Assembly (NCBI GenBank): GCA_902470925.1
Contig: CABRIF010000035.1
Span: 1-19,733, forward strand
DNA: 19,733 nt
Direction of reading: 5' to 3'
Source: an uncultured Collinsella sp.
GTDB lineage: Bacteria; Actinomycetota; Coriobacteriia; Coriobacteriales; Coriobacteriaceae
Shown: piece after piece, positions 6,556-13,577 of the stretch
Layout of the letters: each line of letters starts with the position of its first letter
How positions within the stretch are numbered: the first letter of the stretch is position 1
Notes under the pieces: generated by a model
Databases searched by the model: none
Told to the model about the DNA's origin: nothing
Seen by the model: the letters and a program-made list of their open reading frames with translations, nothing else
Position numbers and translations under genes: made by a program

Positions 6556-8560
6556 CGCCGCAACCACGACGAGCGCCGCTGCAACCGCGGCAGATGCGCG
6601 CACCGAGGCCACCGGCGCCAGCCAGCCCGCCGCCGGCAAGCAGGGCGGCCGCAAGGCGCCGGGCCGCGGCGGCTACAAGGGCAACAAGGGCACCGCGGGC
6701 CGCGTGCTCCGCATGCTGTTCAGCTTCTACCCCAAGCTGCTGCCTGCGGTGATCGTGTGCATCATCCTGCAGGCGGTGGTGCAGTCGGCGCCGAACATCT
6801 TCATGGAGCGCGCCCTCACCATCGTGGAGGAGAGCTGGCGCTCGGGCGACTGGGCGTCGGTGGCCGGCCCCATCACGGTGAACGTGGCGATCCTGGCCGC
6901 CCTGTACGTGCTGGCTATCTGCTGCAACCTGTTCTGGACGCAGGCCATGGCCACGGTGACGCAGGGCTCGCTGAAGAAGTTCCGCGTCGCCATGTTCGAC
7001 CGTATGCAGGACCTGCCTATCCGCTACTTCGACACGCACCAGCACGGCGACGTGATGAGCTACTACACCAACGACATCGACGCCATGCGCATGATGATCT
7101 CGCAGAGCATCCCGCAGCTGCTGTTCACCTCGCTCATGATCCTGTTCGTGACCTGCATCATGGTGTACTACAGCGTGTGGATGGCCCTGGTGGTCATCGC
7201 CGGCGCGATCTTCATGATGGCGGCCACCAAGTTTCTGGGCGGCCGTTCGGCGAAGAACTTCCTGCGCCAGCAGCGAGCGGTGGCGGCCGTCGAGGGCCAC
7301 GTCGAGGAGATCATGAGCGGCGAGAAGGTCATCAAGGTCTTCTGCCACGAGCGCCAGGCCGAGGAGGACTTCGACCGCATCAACGACGAGCTGGAGGAGG
7401 CCGCCCGCACGGCGAACAGCTACGCGAACACCCTCATGCCCATCCTCATGAACATGGGCAACCTGCTCTACGTGATCGTGGCGATCGCGGCGGGCGTGTT
7501 CATCTCCTACGCGATCCCAAATCTGTCCATCTCGGGGCTGCCGCTCACCATCGCGGTGGCGGTGCCGTTTCTGAACATGACCAAGCAGTTCGCCGCGCAG
7601 ATCGGCCAGATCTCCAACCAGATCAACTTCGTGGTGATGGGCCTGGCCGGCGCTAAGCGCATCTTCGAGCTGCTGGATGAGGAGCCCGAGGCCGACGAGG
7701 GCTACGTGACGCTCGTGCACGCGACGCGCGACGAGGCAACCGGCGAGATCGCGGAGAGCCCCGTGCGCACCGGGCAGTGGGCATGGAAGCATCCCCATCA
7801 CGACGGGTCGGTGACCTACACGCCGCTCGAGGGCGACGTGCGGATGGTGGACGTGGACTTCGGCTACAAACCGGGGCACACGGTGCTGCACGGCGTATCG
7901 GTCTACGCGACGCCGGGGCAGAAGGTCGCGTTCGTGGGTGCCACGGGTGCCGGCAAGACGACCATCACGAACCTCATCAACCGCTTCTACGACATCGCCG
8001 ACGGCAAGATTCGCTACGACGGGATCAACATCAACAAGATCCGCAAGAGCGCCCTGCGCAAGTCGCTCGGCGTGGTGCTGCAGGATGTGAACCTGTTCAC
8101 CGGCACCGTGATGGACAACATCCGCTACGGCCATCTCGAAGCCACCGACGAGGAGTGCATCGCTGCCGCCAAGCTGGCGGGCGCCGACGGCTTCATCAAC
8201 ACGCTGCCGGCCGGCTACGACACCCTGCTGACCGACAACGGCGCGCAGCTTTCCCAGGGCCAGCGCCAGCTGCTCTCCATCGCGCGCGCCGCGGTGGCCG
8301 ACCCGCCGGTGATGATCTTGGACGAGGCGACCTCCTCGATCGATACGCGCACCGAGGCGATCGTCCAGCGCGGCATGGATGCCCTCATGCACGGGCGCAC
8401 CACGTTCGTGATCGCGCACCGGCTGTCCACTGTGCGCAACTCCGACGTGATCATCTGCCTCGATCACGGGCGGGTGATCGAGCGCGGGACGCACGACGAG
8501 CTGATTGCCAAGAAGGGCTACTACTACCAGCTCTACACCGGAGCGTTCGAGCTCGAGTAG
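6548..8560 (+). CDS. ABC exporter half-transporter, catalytic subunit (multidrug type)
   Basis: This 670-aa partner of the preceding exporter has an N-terminal 50-residue Ala/Thr/Gly-rich tail, a six-helix membrane domain (about 55-365), a linker insert of about 45 residues (385-430) and an ATPase domain (430-665). Walker A GATGAGKTT (464-472), Q-loop (Q512), Walker B VMILDE with catalytic Glu593 and switch His624 (VIAHRLST) are intact. Its signature is LSQGQ (568-572), with Gln replacing Gly. This complements the previous subunit: its intact Walker motifs face that subunit's intact SGGQ to make one working site, while its altered signature completes the degenerate site. The start overlaps the upstream stop by eight bases (ATGAGTAA), with GGAGG nine bases upstream. 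No clear terminator follows. Confidence 0.94.
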   Translation: MSNAATTTSAAATAADARTEATGASQPAAGKQGGRKAPGRGGYKGNKGTAGRVLRMLFSFYPKLLPAVIVCIILQAVVQSAPNIFMERALTIVEESWRSGDWASVAGPITVNVAILAALYVLAICCNLFWTQAMATVTQGSLKKFRVAMFDRMQDLPIRYFDTHQHGDVMSYYTNDIDAMRMMISQSIPQLLFTSLMILFVTCIMVYYSVWMALVVIAGAIFMMAATKFLGGRSAKNFLRQQRAVAAVEGHVEEIMSGEKVIKVFCHERQAEEDFDRINDELEEAARTANSYANTLMPILMNMGNLLYVIVAIAAGVFISYAIPNLSISGLPLTIAVAVPFLNMTKQFAAQIGQISNQINFVVMGLAGAKRIFELLDEEPEADEGYVTLVHATRDEATGEIAESPVRTGQWAWKHPHHDGSVTYTPLEGDVRMVDVDFGYKPGHTVLHGVSVYATPGQKVAFVGATGAGKTTITNLINRFYDIADGKIRYDGININKIRKSALRKSLGVVLQDVNLFTGTVMDNIRYGHLEATDEECIAAAKLAGADGFINTLPAGYDTLLTDNGAQLSQGQRQLLSIARAAVADPPVMILDEATSSIDTRTEAIVQRGMDALMHGRTTFVIAHRLSTVRNSDVIICLDHGRVIERGTHDELIAKKGYYYQLYTGAFELE

Positions 8561-8652
8561 CGCGCGGTATAGCGGCGACGGGGCGCAGGCGCGCGGGCGT
8601 TCGTCACGTGTATTTAAGGAAGTCTTTCATTTCGATGGACCGGCGTCCTTTC

Positions 8653-8658
8653 TATACT
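8653..8658 (+). promoter_or_regulatory. Candidate -10 for the VanS-like kinase gene
   Basis: TATACT at 8653-8658 is a good -10 hexamer in the 180-bp gap after the exporter. The best -35 at 17 bp (TTTCGA, 8630-8635) is weak. A short dyad GGAC-CGGC-GTCC (8637-8648) lies in the spacer. It suggests separate transcription of the kinase from the exporter operon. Confidence 0.4.
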
Positions 8659-8740
8659 GGACAAAGGTGCATGAGACGAAGGTCTGCTGCGCGGCGGGTC
8701 GCAGGGCGCGAATCCGGGCGGCGGGCCGATGCGATAGAAG

Positions 8741-10528
8741 TTGGTGCGTGTGAGCGTGAGCTGGCAGAAGAGGATGAAGCGGGCCGAGCGGGCCCCCATC
8801 AACCCCATGACGGGCCGCCCGAACGGGGAGGTTCCCACGGAGGCGTTCGAGGATGCTGCGTTGCCTGCAGAGGAGGACCGCGCGACTGCCGCGTTCCGGG
8901 CGGCGGGGGAGTGGCCGGCGGCGGGAGGTCCGTCCGGCTCGGCATATGTGTCCGGTGCGGACGTTTCGGCTGGCGGGTCATCTGCCTCCGGTGCGGCGTC
9001 CCATGTCGGTGACGCTCCCCGCGCTGGCCTTGGCTTGAACCCTCAAGGTGGCGTTGCTTCCCACGCCGGTTCTGCCTCCGACTCGGTTCCCCACGCCGGT
9101 TCTGCCTCCGACTCGGTGTCCCATGGCAGCGCCGCTTCCCGCGCCGGCTTTGGCGCGACCCCTCATGGTGCTGCCACGCCCTCAACTGGCTCAGCATCCG
9201 CACACGGCCCGTCCGCTTCCGCTTCCGGCGCTGCGTCCGACTCGGCATCATCTCCGATGTCGGCATTCGATGCGGCGGCGTATGCCTCTGCTTCAACAAC
9301 GAACCCCGGCCAGTCCTCGGCTGAGTCGCTCGACGAGCTGATTTCGCGGCTGCGCGTGGTGCTCGACAGCCGGATCTTGGCTGTGGTCGATCTCGTGTGC
9401 CTGCTGGTGGCGGTGGTCGGCCTTAACAACTTCGTGCTGCTCATCGTGCTGCTGTTTGCGGGCTACGTGCTGCTGGACCGCTTCGTGTCGGTGCGGCGTG
9501 CGGTGATCATCGGAGGCACGGCGTGGTTTTTGGTGCTGCTGGCGGGCAATCTGCTGGTGGGCAGCGTCGGTCCCATCTACCTGAGTATCGATTACCTGTT
9601 CATGTTCTGCGGCTTCCTGCTGGCCGTGGCGCTGTGCGCAAGCTTTTTCGTGGGGCGCGCGCTGTACTACTACGGGGTCGATCGGGGCAGGGAGGAGGCC
9701 GACCAGGCGATCGCCCGCCATCTGGTCGACCGTCTGATCGAGCATCCGGATGAGCTCGGGCGCCTTGATGGCACCTACCTGGAGGTCGAAGGTGCCTTGA
9801 ACCGCGTGCGGGCCCGCGAGCGTGCCGTGGCCGACGCCCTGCGCGACGAGGCGCGCCGCAAGGATGACCTGGTCACCTATCTCGCCCATGACCTCAAGAC
9901 GCCGCTGGCCAGCGTGGTGGGCTATCTCTCGCTGCTCGAGGAGGCCCCGGACCTGCCCGTTGAGCAACGGGCGCGCTTCACCGGCATCGCGCTGGATAAG
10001 GCGCATCGCCTGGATGCCCTCATCGAGGAGTTCTTCGACATCACGCGGTTCGACTTCCACGACATCGTGCTGACGCGCGGCTACGTGGATCTGGCGCTCA
10101 TGCTCGCGCAGGTTGCCGACGAGTTCTATCCGATCCTCACCGAGCAGGGCAAACAGGTTGAGGTTGCTGCCGAGCCGGGGCTGACGGTGCTGATCGATGG
10201 CGACAAGATGGCGCGCGTGTTCAACAACGTGATGAAGAACGCTGTCGCCTATAGCTATGAGGGGTCCACGATCAAGGTGGACGCGCAGCGCGCGGGCAAG
10301 GTGGTGCGGGTCCGCTTCGAGAACCAGGGCGATCCGATTCCTGCGCCCAAGCTGCAGGTGATTTTCGAGAAGTTCTACCGCCTGGATGCCGCGCGGGCCA
10401 CCAACCGCGGCGGCGCGGGCCTGGGCCTGGCGATCGCCAGGGAAATCGTGGGGGCGCACGGTGGCAGCATCGCATGCGAATCGACCCCGGAGCACACGGT
10501 GTTCACGATCGAGCTCCCTGCCGAATAG
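8741..10528 (+). CDS. VanS-like membrane sensor histidine kinase with long low-complexity N-terminus
   Basis: The open frame gives 595 aa. Residues 1-195 are Ala/Ser/Gly-rich, probably disordered and cytoplasmic, with a 10-residue tandem repeat (HAGSASDSV, 108-127). Four hydrophobic segments follow (about 211-227, 229-246, 254-275, 284-306) with very short loops, so there is no extracellular sensor domain. The kinase core is LVTYLAHDLKTPLASVVGYL (phospho-acceptor His383), N-box NVMKNAVAYS (496-505), FENQGDPI (G1, 526-533) and GGAGLGLAIAREIV (557-570). The DHp sequence and the Asn-containing G1 box resemble VanS-type kinases. No response regulator adjoins it, so its partner is encoded elsewhere. 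The start is uncertain: TTG 8741, GTG 8744, 8750 or 8756, and ATG 8774 are in frame and none has a strong ribosome binding site. Confidence 0.88.
   Translation: MVRVSVSWQKRMKRAERAPINPMTGRPNGEVPTEAFEDAALPAEEDRATAAFRAAGEWPAAGGPSGSAYVSGADVSAGGSSASGAASHVGDAPRAGLGLNPQGGVASHAGSASDSVPHAGSASDSVSHGSAASRAGFGATPHGAATPSTGSASAHGPSASASGAASDSASSPMSAFDAAAYASASTTNPGQSSAESLDELISRLRVVLDSRILAVVDLVCLLVAVVGLNNFVLLIVLLFAGYVLLDRFVSVRRAVIIGGTAWFLVLLAGNLLVGSVGPIYLSIDYLFMFCGFLLAVALCASFFVGRALYYYGVDRGREEADQAIARHLVDRLIEHPDELGRLDGTYLEVEGALNRVRARERAVADALRDEARRKDDLVTYLAHDLKTPLASVVGYLSLLEEAPDLPVEQRARFTGIALDKAHRLDALIEEFFDITRFDFHDIVLTRGYVDLALMLAQVADEFYPILTEQGKQVEVAAEPGLTVLIDGDKMARVFNNVMKNAVAYSYEGSTIKVDAQRAGKVVRVRFENQGDPIPAPKLQVIFEKFYRLDAARATNRGGAGLGLAIAREIVGAHGGSIACESTPEHTVFTIELPAE
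9061..9120 (+). repeat. Perfect tandem repeat inside the VanS-like kinase gene (2 x 30 nt)
   Basis: Units 9061-9090 and 9091-9120 are identical over their first 27 bases. They encode HAGSASDSVP and HAGSASDSVS in the disordered N-terminal tail. The repeat length is a multiple of three, so copy-number change would keep the frame. Flanking codons contain looser versions of the same words. Confidence 0.9.
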
Positions 10529-10561
10529 GGTCGCCACGATCGAGCTTCCTGCCGAATAGGG
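10504..10561 (+). repeat. Direct duplication of the 3' end of the kinase gene
   Basis: Positions 10504-10530 and 10535-10561 match at 26 of 27 bases, with a 31-nt period. The first copy encodes the last residues TIELPAE and the TAG stop; the second repeats them outside the gene. The period equals that of the minisatellite units starting about 100 bp downstream. Confidence 0.9.
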
Positions 10562-10658
10562 CCGTCGGCGTTCTGTGCTGTATCGGCCGACCGTCTCCGC
10601 TGCCGGTGCTGGTTTCGTGCTGTCGGTGCTTGCAGGCTCCCGACTCCGTGCTGCTGCC

Positions 10659-10933
10659 GCATCCCGGGTGCGGTTTTGGCGCATGAGCGGGTCCAGGGTT
10701 CGGCTTCTGTCCATCGGCGGGATCCGGGGTTCGGATCACGCCCGTCTGCGGGATCCCGGGTGCAGATCACGTCCGTCTGCGGGATCCTGGGTTCGGTTTC
10801 CGTCCGTCTGCGGGATCCCGGGTGCGCCTTTGGTCCGTCCGCGAATCCAGGGTTCGGCTCCTGTCCATCGGCGGATCCAGGGTTCGCCTTCTGTCCATCG
10901 GTGAATCCGGGGTTCGTCTTTGGTTCGTCTGGA
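10659..10933 (+). repeat. Minisatellite array A (about nine 30/31-nt units)
   Basis: Units begin at 10659, 10690, 10721, 10752, 10783, 10814, 10844, 10874 and 10904. The first five are 31 nt and the last four 30 nt. Each begins near ATCC, followed by GGGTTCG or GGGTGCG and then a GTCC(G/A)TC word. Units are similar but not identical along their whole length, with no unique spacers. This is most of the gene-free stretch between the VanS-like kinase and pstB. The frames open through it are a by-product of repeat length and lack ribosome binding sites. Confidence 0.9.
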
Positions 10934-10954
10934 GGCGAAAAACGGCCCCAGACG
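10926..10954. repeat. Central hairpin at the meeting point of the two minisatellite arrays
   Basis: CGTCTGG (10926-10932) pairs perfectly with CCAGACG (10948-10954) around a 15-nt loop containing AAAAA. It lies at the centre of symmetry of arrays A and B, which extend about 280 and 290 bp to either side. Confidence 0.75.
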
Positions 10955-11233
10955 GATGCAATCCGAACCCTGGTTTCACGGACGGCCGAAACCCGCACCC
11001 CAGTTGCGCGGACGGTCGAAACCCGAACCCTGGTTTCACGGACGGCCGGAATCCGAACCCTGGTTTCGCGGACGGCCGAAGCCCGAACCCTAGTTGCGCG
11101 GATGGCTGAAGCACGAACCCTGGTTTCACGGACGGATACAACCGGAACCCGAGCCGCGCGGACAGGCCGTGTAGACGGCCGAAACCCGAACCCCAGTTGC
11201 GTAGACGGCCGAAACCCGAACCCTGGAGCTGTC
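10951..11233 (-). repeat. Minisatellite array B (about nine 30-nt units, inverted relative to array A)
   Basis: Seven contiguous 30-nt units run from 10951 to 11160. After a 13-nt irregular piece, two more follow at 11174-11203 and 11204-11233. The common core is CGAACCCTGG preceded by GACGGCCGAAA-like sequence. Read on the minus strand this is the array A core (CCAGGGTTCG). For example, the reverse complement of 10693-10715 matches 11011-11033 at 18 of 23 positions. From 11234 to the pstB start nothing further is seen apart from the promoter candidates. Confidence 0.9.
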
Positions 11234-11300
11234 CGTGCCAGACGGGGCCGCATCGAAAGATGTCTCGACACGGGACCTGCGGCCTGTGAGAGCTGGCAGT

Positions 11301-11353
11301 TTACCGTTTCCTTACGCAAGGCTTGCCGGGTCCTGAACCGTGCTGCGTATGCT
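11301..11353 (+). promoter_or_regulatory. Candidate pstB promoter with PHO-box-like repeat
   Basis: TTAC occurs at 11301-11304 and 11312-11315, an 11-bp spacing like the direct half-sites bound by PhoB/PhoP-type regulators. A weak -35 (TTGCCG, 11323-11328) and -10 (TATGCT, 11348-11353) follow with a long 19-bp spacer. A PhoB-like regulator is encoded 1.5 kb downstream. The match is short, so this is a suggestion only. Confidence 0.35.
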
Positions 11354-11387
11354 AGACGGGCATATGCATCACAATGAAGGGACAGCG

Positions 11388-12257
11388 GTGGATCGAACGT
11401 CAGAGGAAAGTGCGCGGATCATGGCGCGCGCGGCCGGCGAGGCGGCGGTGCGCGAGGTAGGGGAGACGCCCGGACTGGGGATGGAGCCCCCCGCAAAGGC
11501 GGCGCACCCGGTGTGTTTGGCCGCCCATGGGGTCAACCTGTTCTACGGGGACCATCAGGCGCTCAAACAGATTGACATCGACATCCCCGAGCGCGAGATC
11601 ACCTCGTTCATCGGCCCGTCGGGCTGCGGAAAATCCACCTTGCTGCGCTGCTTCAACCGCATGAACGATTTCGTGAAGGACTGCCGTATCGAGGGGTCCA
11701 TCACGCTGGATGGGCAGGACATCTATCACGGGTATCCGCCGGTGCTGCTACGTCAGCGGGTGGGCATGGTGTTCCAGCATCCCAATCCGTTCCCCATGAG
11801 CATCTACGACAACGTGGCCTACGGCCCGCGCGGCATGGGCGTGACGAGCCGGTCGGAACTCGACGGTCTGGTTGAGGAGTCGCTGCGTCGCGCGGCGTTG
11901 TGGGACGAGGTGAAAGACAAGCTCAAGGCATCCGGGCTCGGCTTGTCTGGTGGTCAGCAGCAGCGTCTGTGCATCGCCCGCGCCATCGCGGTGCGCCCGC
12001 AGGTGCTGCTGATGGACGAGCCCACCTCCGCGCTCGACCCGGTGTCCACCGTGCAGGTGGAGCAGCTCGCGCTTGAGCTCAAGCGCGACTACACGCTGGT
12101 GGTGGTGACCCATAACATGCAGCAGGCGGCGCGCATCTCCGACTCGGTGGCGTTTTTCCTGCTGGGCGAGTTGGTTGAGCATGGGGACACGACGCAGCTG
12201 TTCCGCGCGCCGAAAGACCGGCGGACGGAGGACTATCTCACCGGTCGTTTCGGCTAA
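11388..12257 (+). CDS. pstB: Phosphate ABC transporter ATP-binding protein (PstB)
   Basis: This 289-aa cytoplasmic ATPase would energise the PstSCA high-affinity phosphate importer. All motifs are intact: Walker A FIGPSGCGKSTLLR (74-87), Q-loop MVFQHPNPFPMSIYDNVAYGPR (127-148), signature LSGGQQQRLCIARA (186-199), Walker B VLLMDEPTSALDP (206-218) and switch His242 (VVTHNM). The NPFPMSIYDN segment and the early NRMND (90-94) are characteristic of PstB. GTG 11388 is preferred (GAAGGG six bases upstream); in-frame ATGs at 11349 and 11364 overlap or abut the -10 candidate. About 40 residues precede the usual PstB start. No pstS, pstC, pstA or phoU is next to it, which is unusual. The following genes are a PhoB/PhoR-like pair. 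Confidence 0.93.
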   Translation: MDRTSEESARIMARAAGEAAVREVGETPGLGMEPPAKAAHPVCLAAHGVNLFYGDHQALKQIDIDIPEREITSFIGPSGCGKSTLLRCFNRMNDFVKDCRIEGSITLDGQDIYHGYPPVLLRQRVGMVFQHPNPFPMSIYDNVAYGPRGMGVTSRSELDGLVEESLRRAALWDEVKDKLKASGLGLSGGQQQRLCIARAIAVRPQVLLMDEPTSALDPVSTVQVEQLALELKRDYTLVVVTHNMQQAARISDSVAFFLLGELVEHGDTTQLFRAPKDRRTEDYLTGRFG

Positions 12258-12270
12258 CACCTCCGGCTTC

Positions 12271-12357
12271 CCCAGATGCCCCATCTCGCCGGTCACTTGT
12301 CGCTTACGTGCCCAAGCACGCTTCGCTCCTCGTTCCCGGCGACCTGGAGCATCTGGG
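12271..12357. repeat. Long imperfect inverted repeat after pstB
   Basis: The 22 bases at 12271-12292 are inverted at 12336-12357 with 19 of 22 matches (CCCAGATG... against ...CATCTGGG), enclosing 43 nt. It starts 14 bp after the pstB stop and could fold as a large 3' hairpin. There is no T-run. The right arm belongs to the 94-nt direct repeat described separately. Confidence 0.75.
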
Positions 12358-12563
12358 AAACCCGGACTCGGGCGCGGGGGTCGGGCGCCGCACGCAAGGC
12401 GTGCGCCCTCCTCGTTCGGGGCGACCTGTGGCACCTGGGGACCCGGGGAGCGGGGCCATGCCCGCCGGCTCACGTGTCGCTCACGTGCCCGAGCGCGCTT
12501 CGCTCCTCGTTCCCGGCGATCTGGACCATCTGGGAAACCCGGACTCGAGCGCGGGGTCGGGCG
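12294..12563. repeat. REP-like 94-nt direct repeat, two good copies and one diverged copy
   Basis: Copies at 12294-12387 and 12471-12563 share most positions, including CGCTTCGCTCCTCGTTCCCG and CATCTGGGAAACCCGGACTC. A more diverged version lies between them (about 12389-12461: CTCCTCGTTCGGGGCGACCT). Copy 2 contains a small hairpin, GAGCG-CGCTT-CGCTC (12491-12505). The stretch 12258-12892 has no convincing gene: frames crossing it encode only the repeat and lack ribosome binding sites. Confidence 0.85.
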
Positions 12564-12665
12564 TAGCACGCAGGGGCCGGGGCAGAGCGCAGCGCGCAGG
12601 GGCAGGAACCGGGCACCGCGCGCAGGGGGCGACCGCTGCACGCAGAGGGACAGGGCACCGCGCGT

Positions 12666-12757
12666 GGGAGCTGATGTTGCACAGGGGCTGAAGCTGGGCG
12701 CCACGTGAAGAAGGCGGGCACCACGAGCGGGAGCTGATGCTGCGCAGGGACCGAAGC
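12666..12757. repeat. Diverged 29-nt direct repeat upstream of the response regulator
   Basis: Positions 12666-12694 and 12729-12757 both begin GGGAGCTGATG and share most later bases, with a 63-nt period. A partial third form (GGGGACCGAAGCCGAGCGC) follows near 12797. The whole stretch 12570-12830 looks like degenerate repeat sequence rich in GCGCAGGGG words. Confidence 0.65.
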
Positions 12758-12854
12758 CAGACGCAGCGCGCACGAGACGAAGCCGGGGCCCGACGCGGGG
12801 ACCGAAGCCGAGCGCATCACGTGAGGCGCGCCGAGGCGGCGGAACGCGGGGCGG

Positions 12855-12860
12855 TACAAT
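12855..12860 (+). promoter_or_regulatory. Candidate -10 for the response regulator/kinase operon
   Basis: TACAAT with following GGGC is identical to the coaX -10 context. No good -35 is present at 17 bp (CGAGGC), so activation by a regulator is possible. The regulator's ribosome binding site AGGGGG (12881-12886) lies six bases before its ATG. Confidence 0.45.
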
Positions 12861-12892
12861 GGGCACATGAGGAGCCGTAAAGGGGGCATCAC

Positions 12893-13576
12893 ATGATCTA
12901 CTACGTTGAAGACGACGACAACATCCGCGGGCTCACGCTGTACGCCTTGCGCCAGCAGGGCATGGAGGCGGAAGGCTTCAGCTGCGACAGCGAGTTCAAG
13001 GCGGCGGTGGCCCGGCGCGTGCCCGACGCGGTGCTGCTCGACATCATGCTGCCCGACACCGACGGCTTGGAGATCATGCGTCGGCTGCGGGCAACCCCCG
13101 AGACGGCCACGGTACCCATCATGATGCTCACCGCCAAAGACACCGAGCTCGACAAGGTGGTTGCGCTCGACGGCGGCGCGGACGACTACCTCGCCAAGCC
13201 CTTTTCCCTCATGGAGCTCACGAGCCGTTGCCGGGCGCTGCTGCGTCGCGGTGGCATGATGAAGGCGCCCGTCACCGATGCGCTGCGGGTGGGCGGTATC
13301 GTGCTGGTGCCGAGCCATCGTCAGGTGATGGTGGACGGCCAGGAGGTCAAGCTCACCTTGCGTGAGTTCGACCTGCTGGAATATCTCATGCGCAAACCGG
13401 GTGTGGTGTTCACCCGCGAGGTGCTGCTGCAAAGCGTGTGGGGCTGGGACTTCGACGGCGGCTCGCGCACGGTCGATGTTCACGTGCAGACCCTGCGCCA
13501 GAAGCTCGGCGCGCATGCCGAGCAGATCGAGACGGTGCGCGGCGTAGGCTACCGCCTTGCCGAGGCGGGGCAGTAG
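12893..13576 (+). CDS. OmpR/PhoB-family response regulator
   Basis: This 227-aa transcription factor works with the kinase that follows. The receiver domain (1-118) has the acidic pair Asp7/Asp8, phospho-acceptor Asp50 (VLLDIMLPDTDG), Thr80 (MMLTAK) and Lys102 (YLAKPF). The C-terminal winged helix (about 130-225) shows LTLREFDLLEYLMRKPGVVFTREVLL, then RTVDVHVQTLRQKLG and the terminal RGVGYRL, as in OmpR/PhoB proteins. The ATG has AGGGGG six bases upstream. Only one base separates its stop from the kinase's likely GTG start. Position after pstB and the PhoR-like partner suggest phosphate-starvation control, but the sequence alone does not exclude another signal. Confidence 0.93.
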   Translation: MIYYVEDDDNIRGLTLYALRQQGMEAEGFSCDSEFKAAVARRVPDAVLLDIMLPDTDGLEIMRRLRATPETATVPIMMLTAKDTELDKVVALDGGADDYLAKPFSLMELTSRCRALLRRGGMMKAPVTDALRVGGIVLVPSHRQVMVDGQEVKLTLREFDLLEYLMRKPGVVFTREVLLQSVWGWDFDGGSRTVDVHVQTLRQKLGAHAEQIETVRGVGYRLAEAGQ

Positions 13577-13577
13577 C

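Noticed and set aside
10721..10751. tRNA T-arm like words (GGGTTCGGATC)
   Set aside because: No acceptor, D-arm or anticodon arm can be drawn around it, and the word recurs only as part of the minisatellite.
10659..11233. CRISPR array
   Set aside because: Units are similar along their full 30 nt with no unique spacers, the orientation flips in the middle, and no cas gene is near.
10676..11377. Plus-strand coding region of 233 codons, and several long minus-strand frames, across the repeats
   Set aside because: Unit length is a multiple of three and lacks stops in several frames on both strands. There are no ribosome binding sites, and the predicted products are pure 10-residue repeats that change register at the centre.
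12276..12708. Open frames through the 94-nt repeats
   Set aside because: They encode only translated repeat copies, lack ribosome binding sites and compete with equal-length frames on the other strand.
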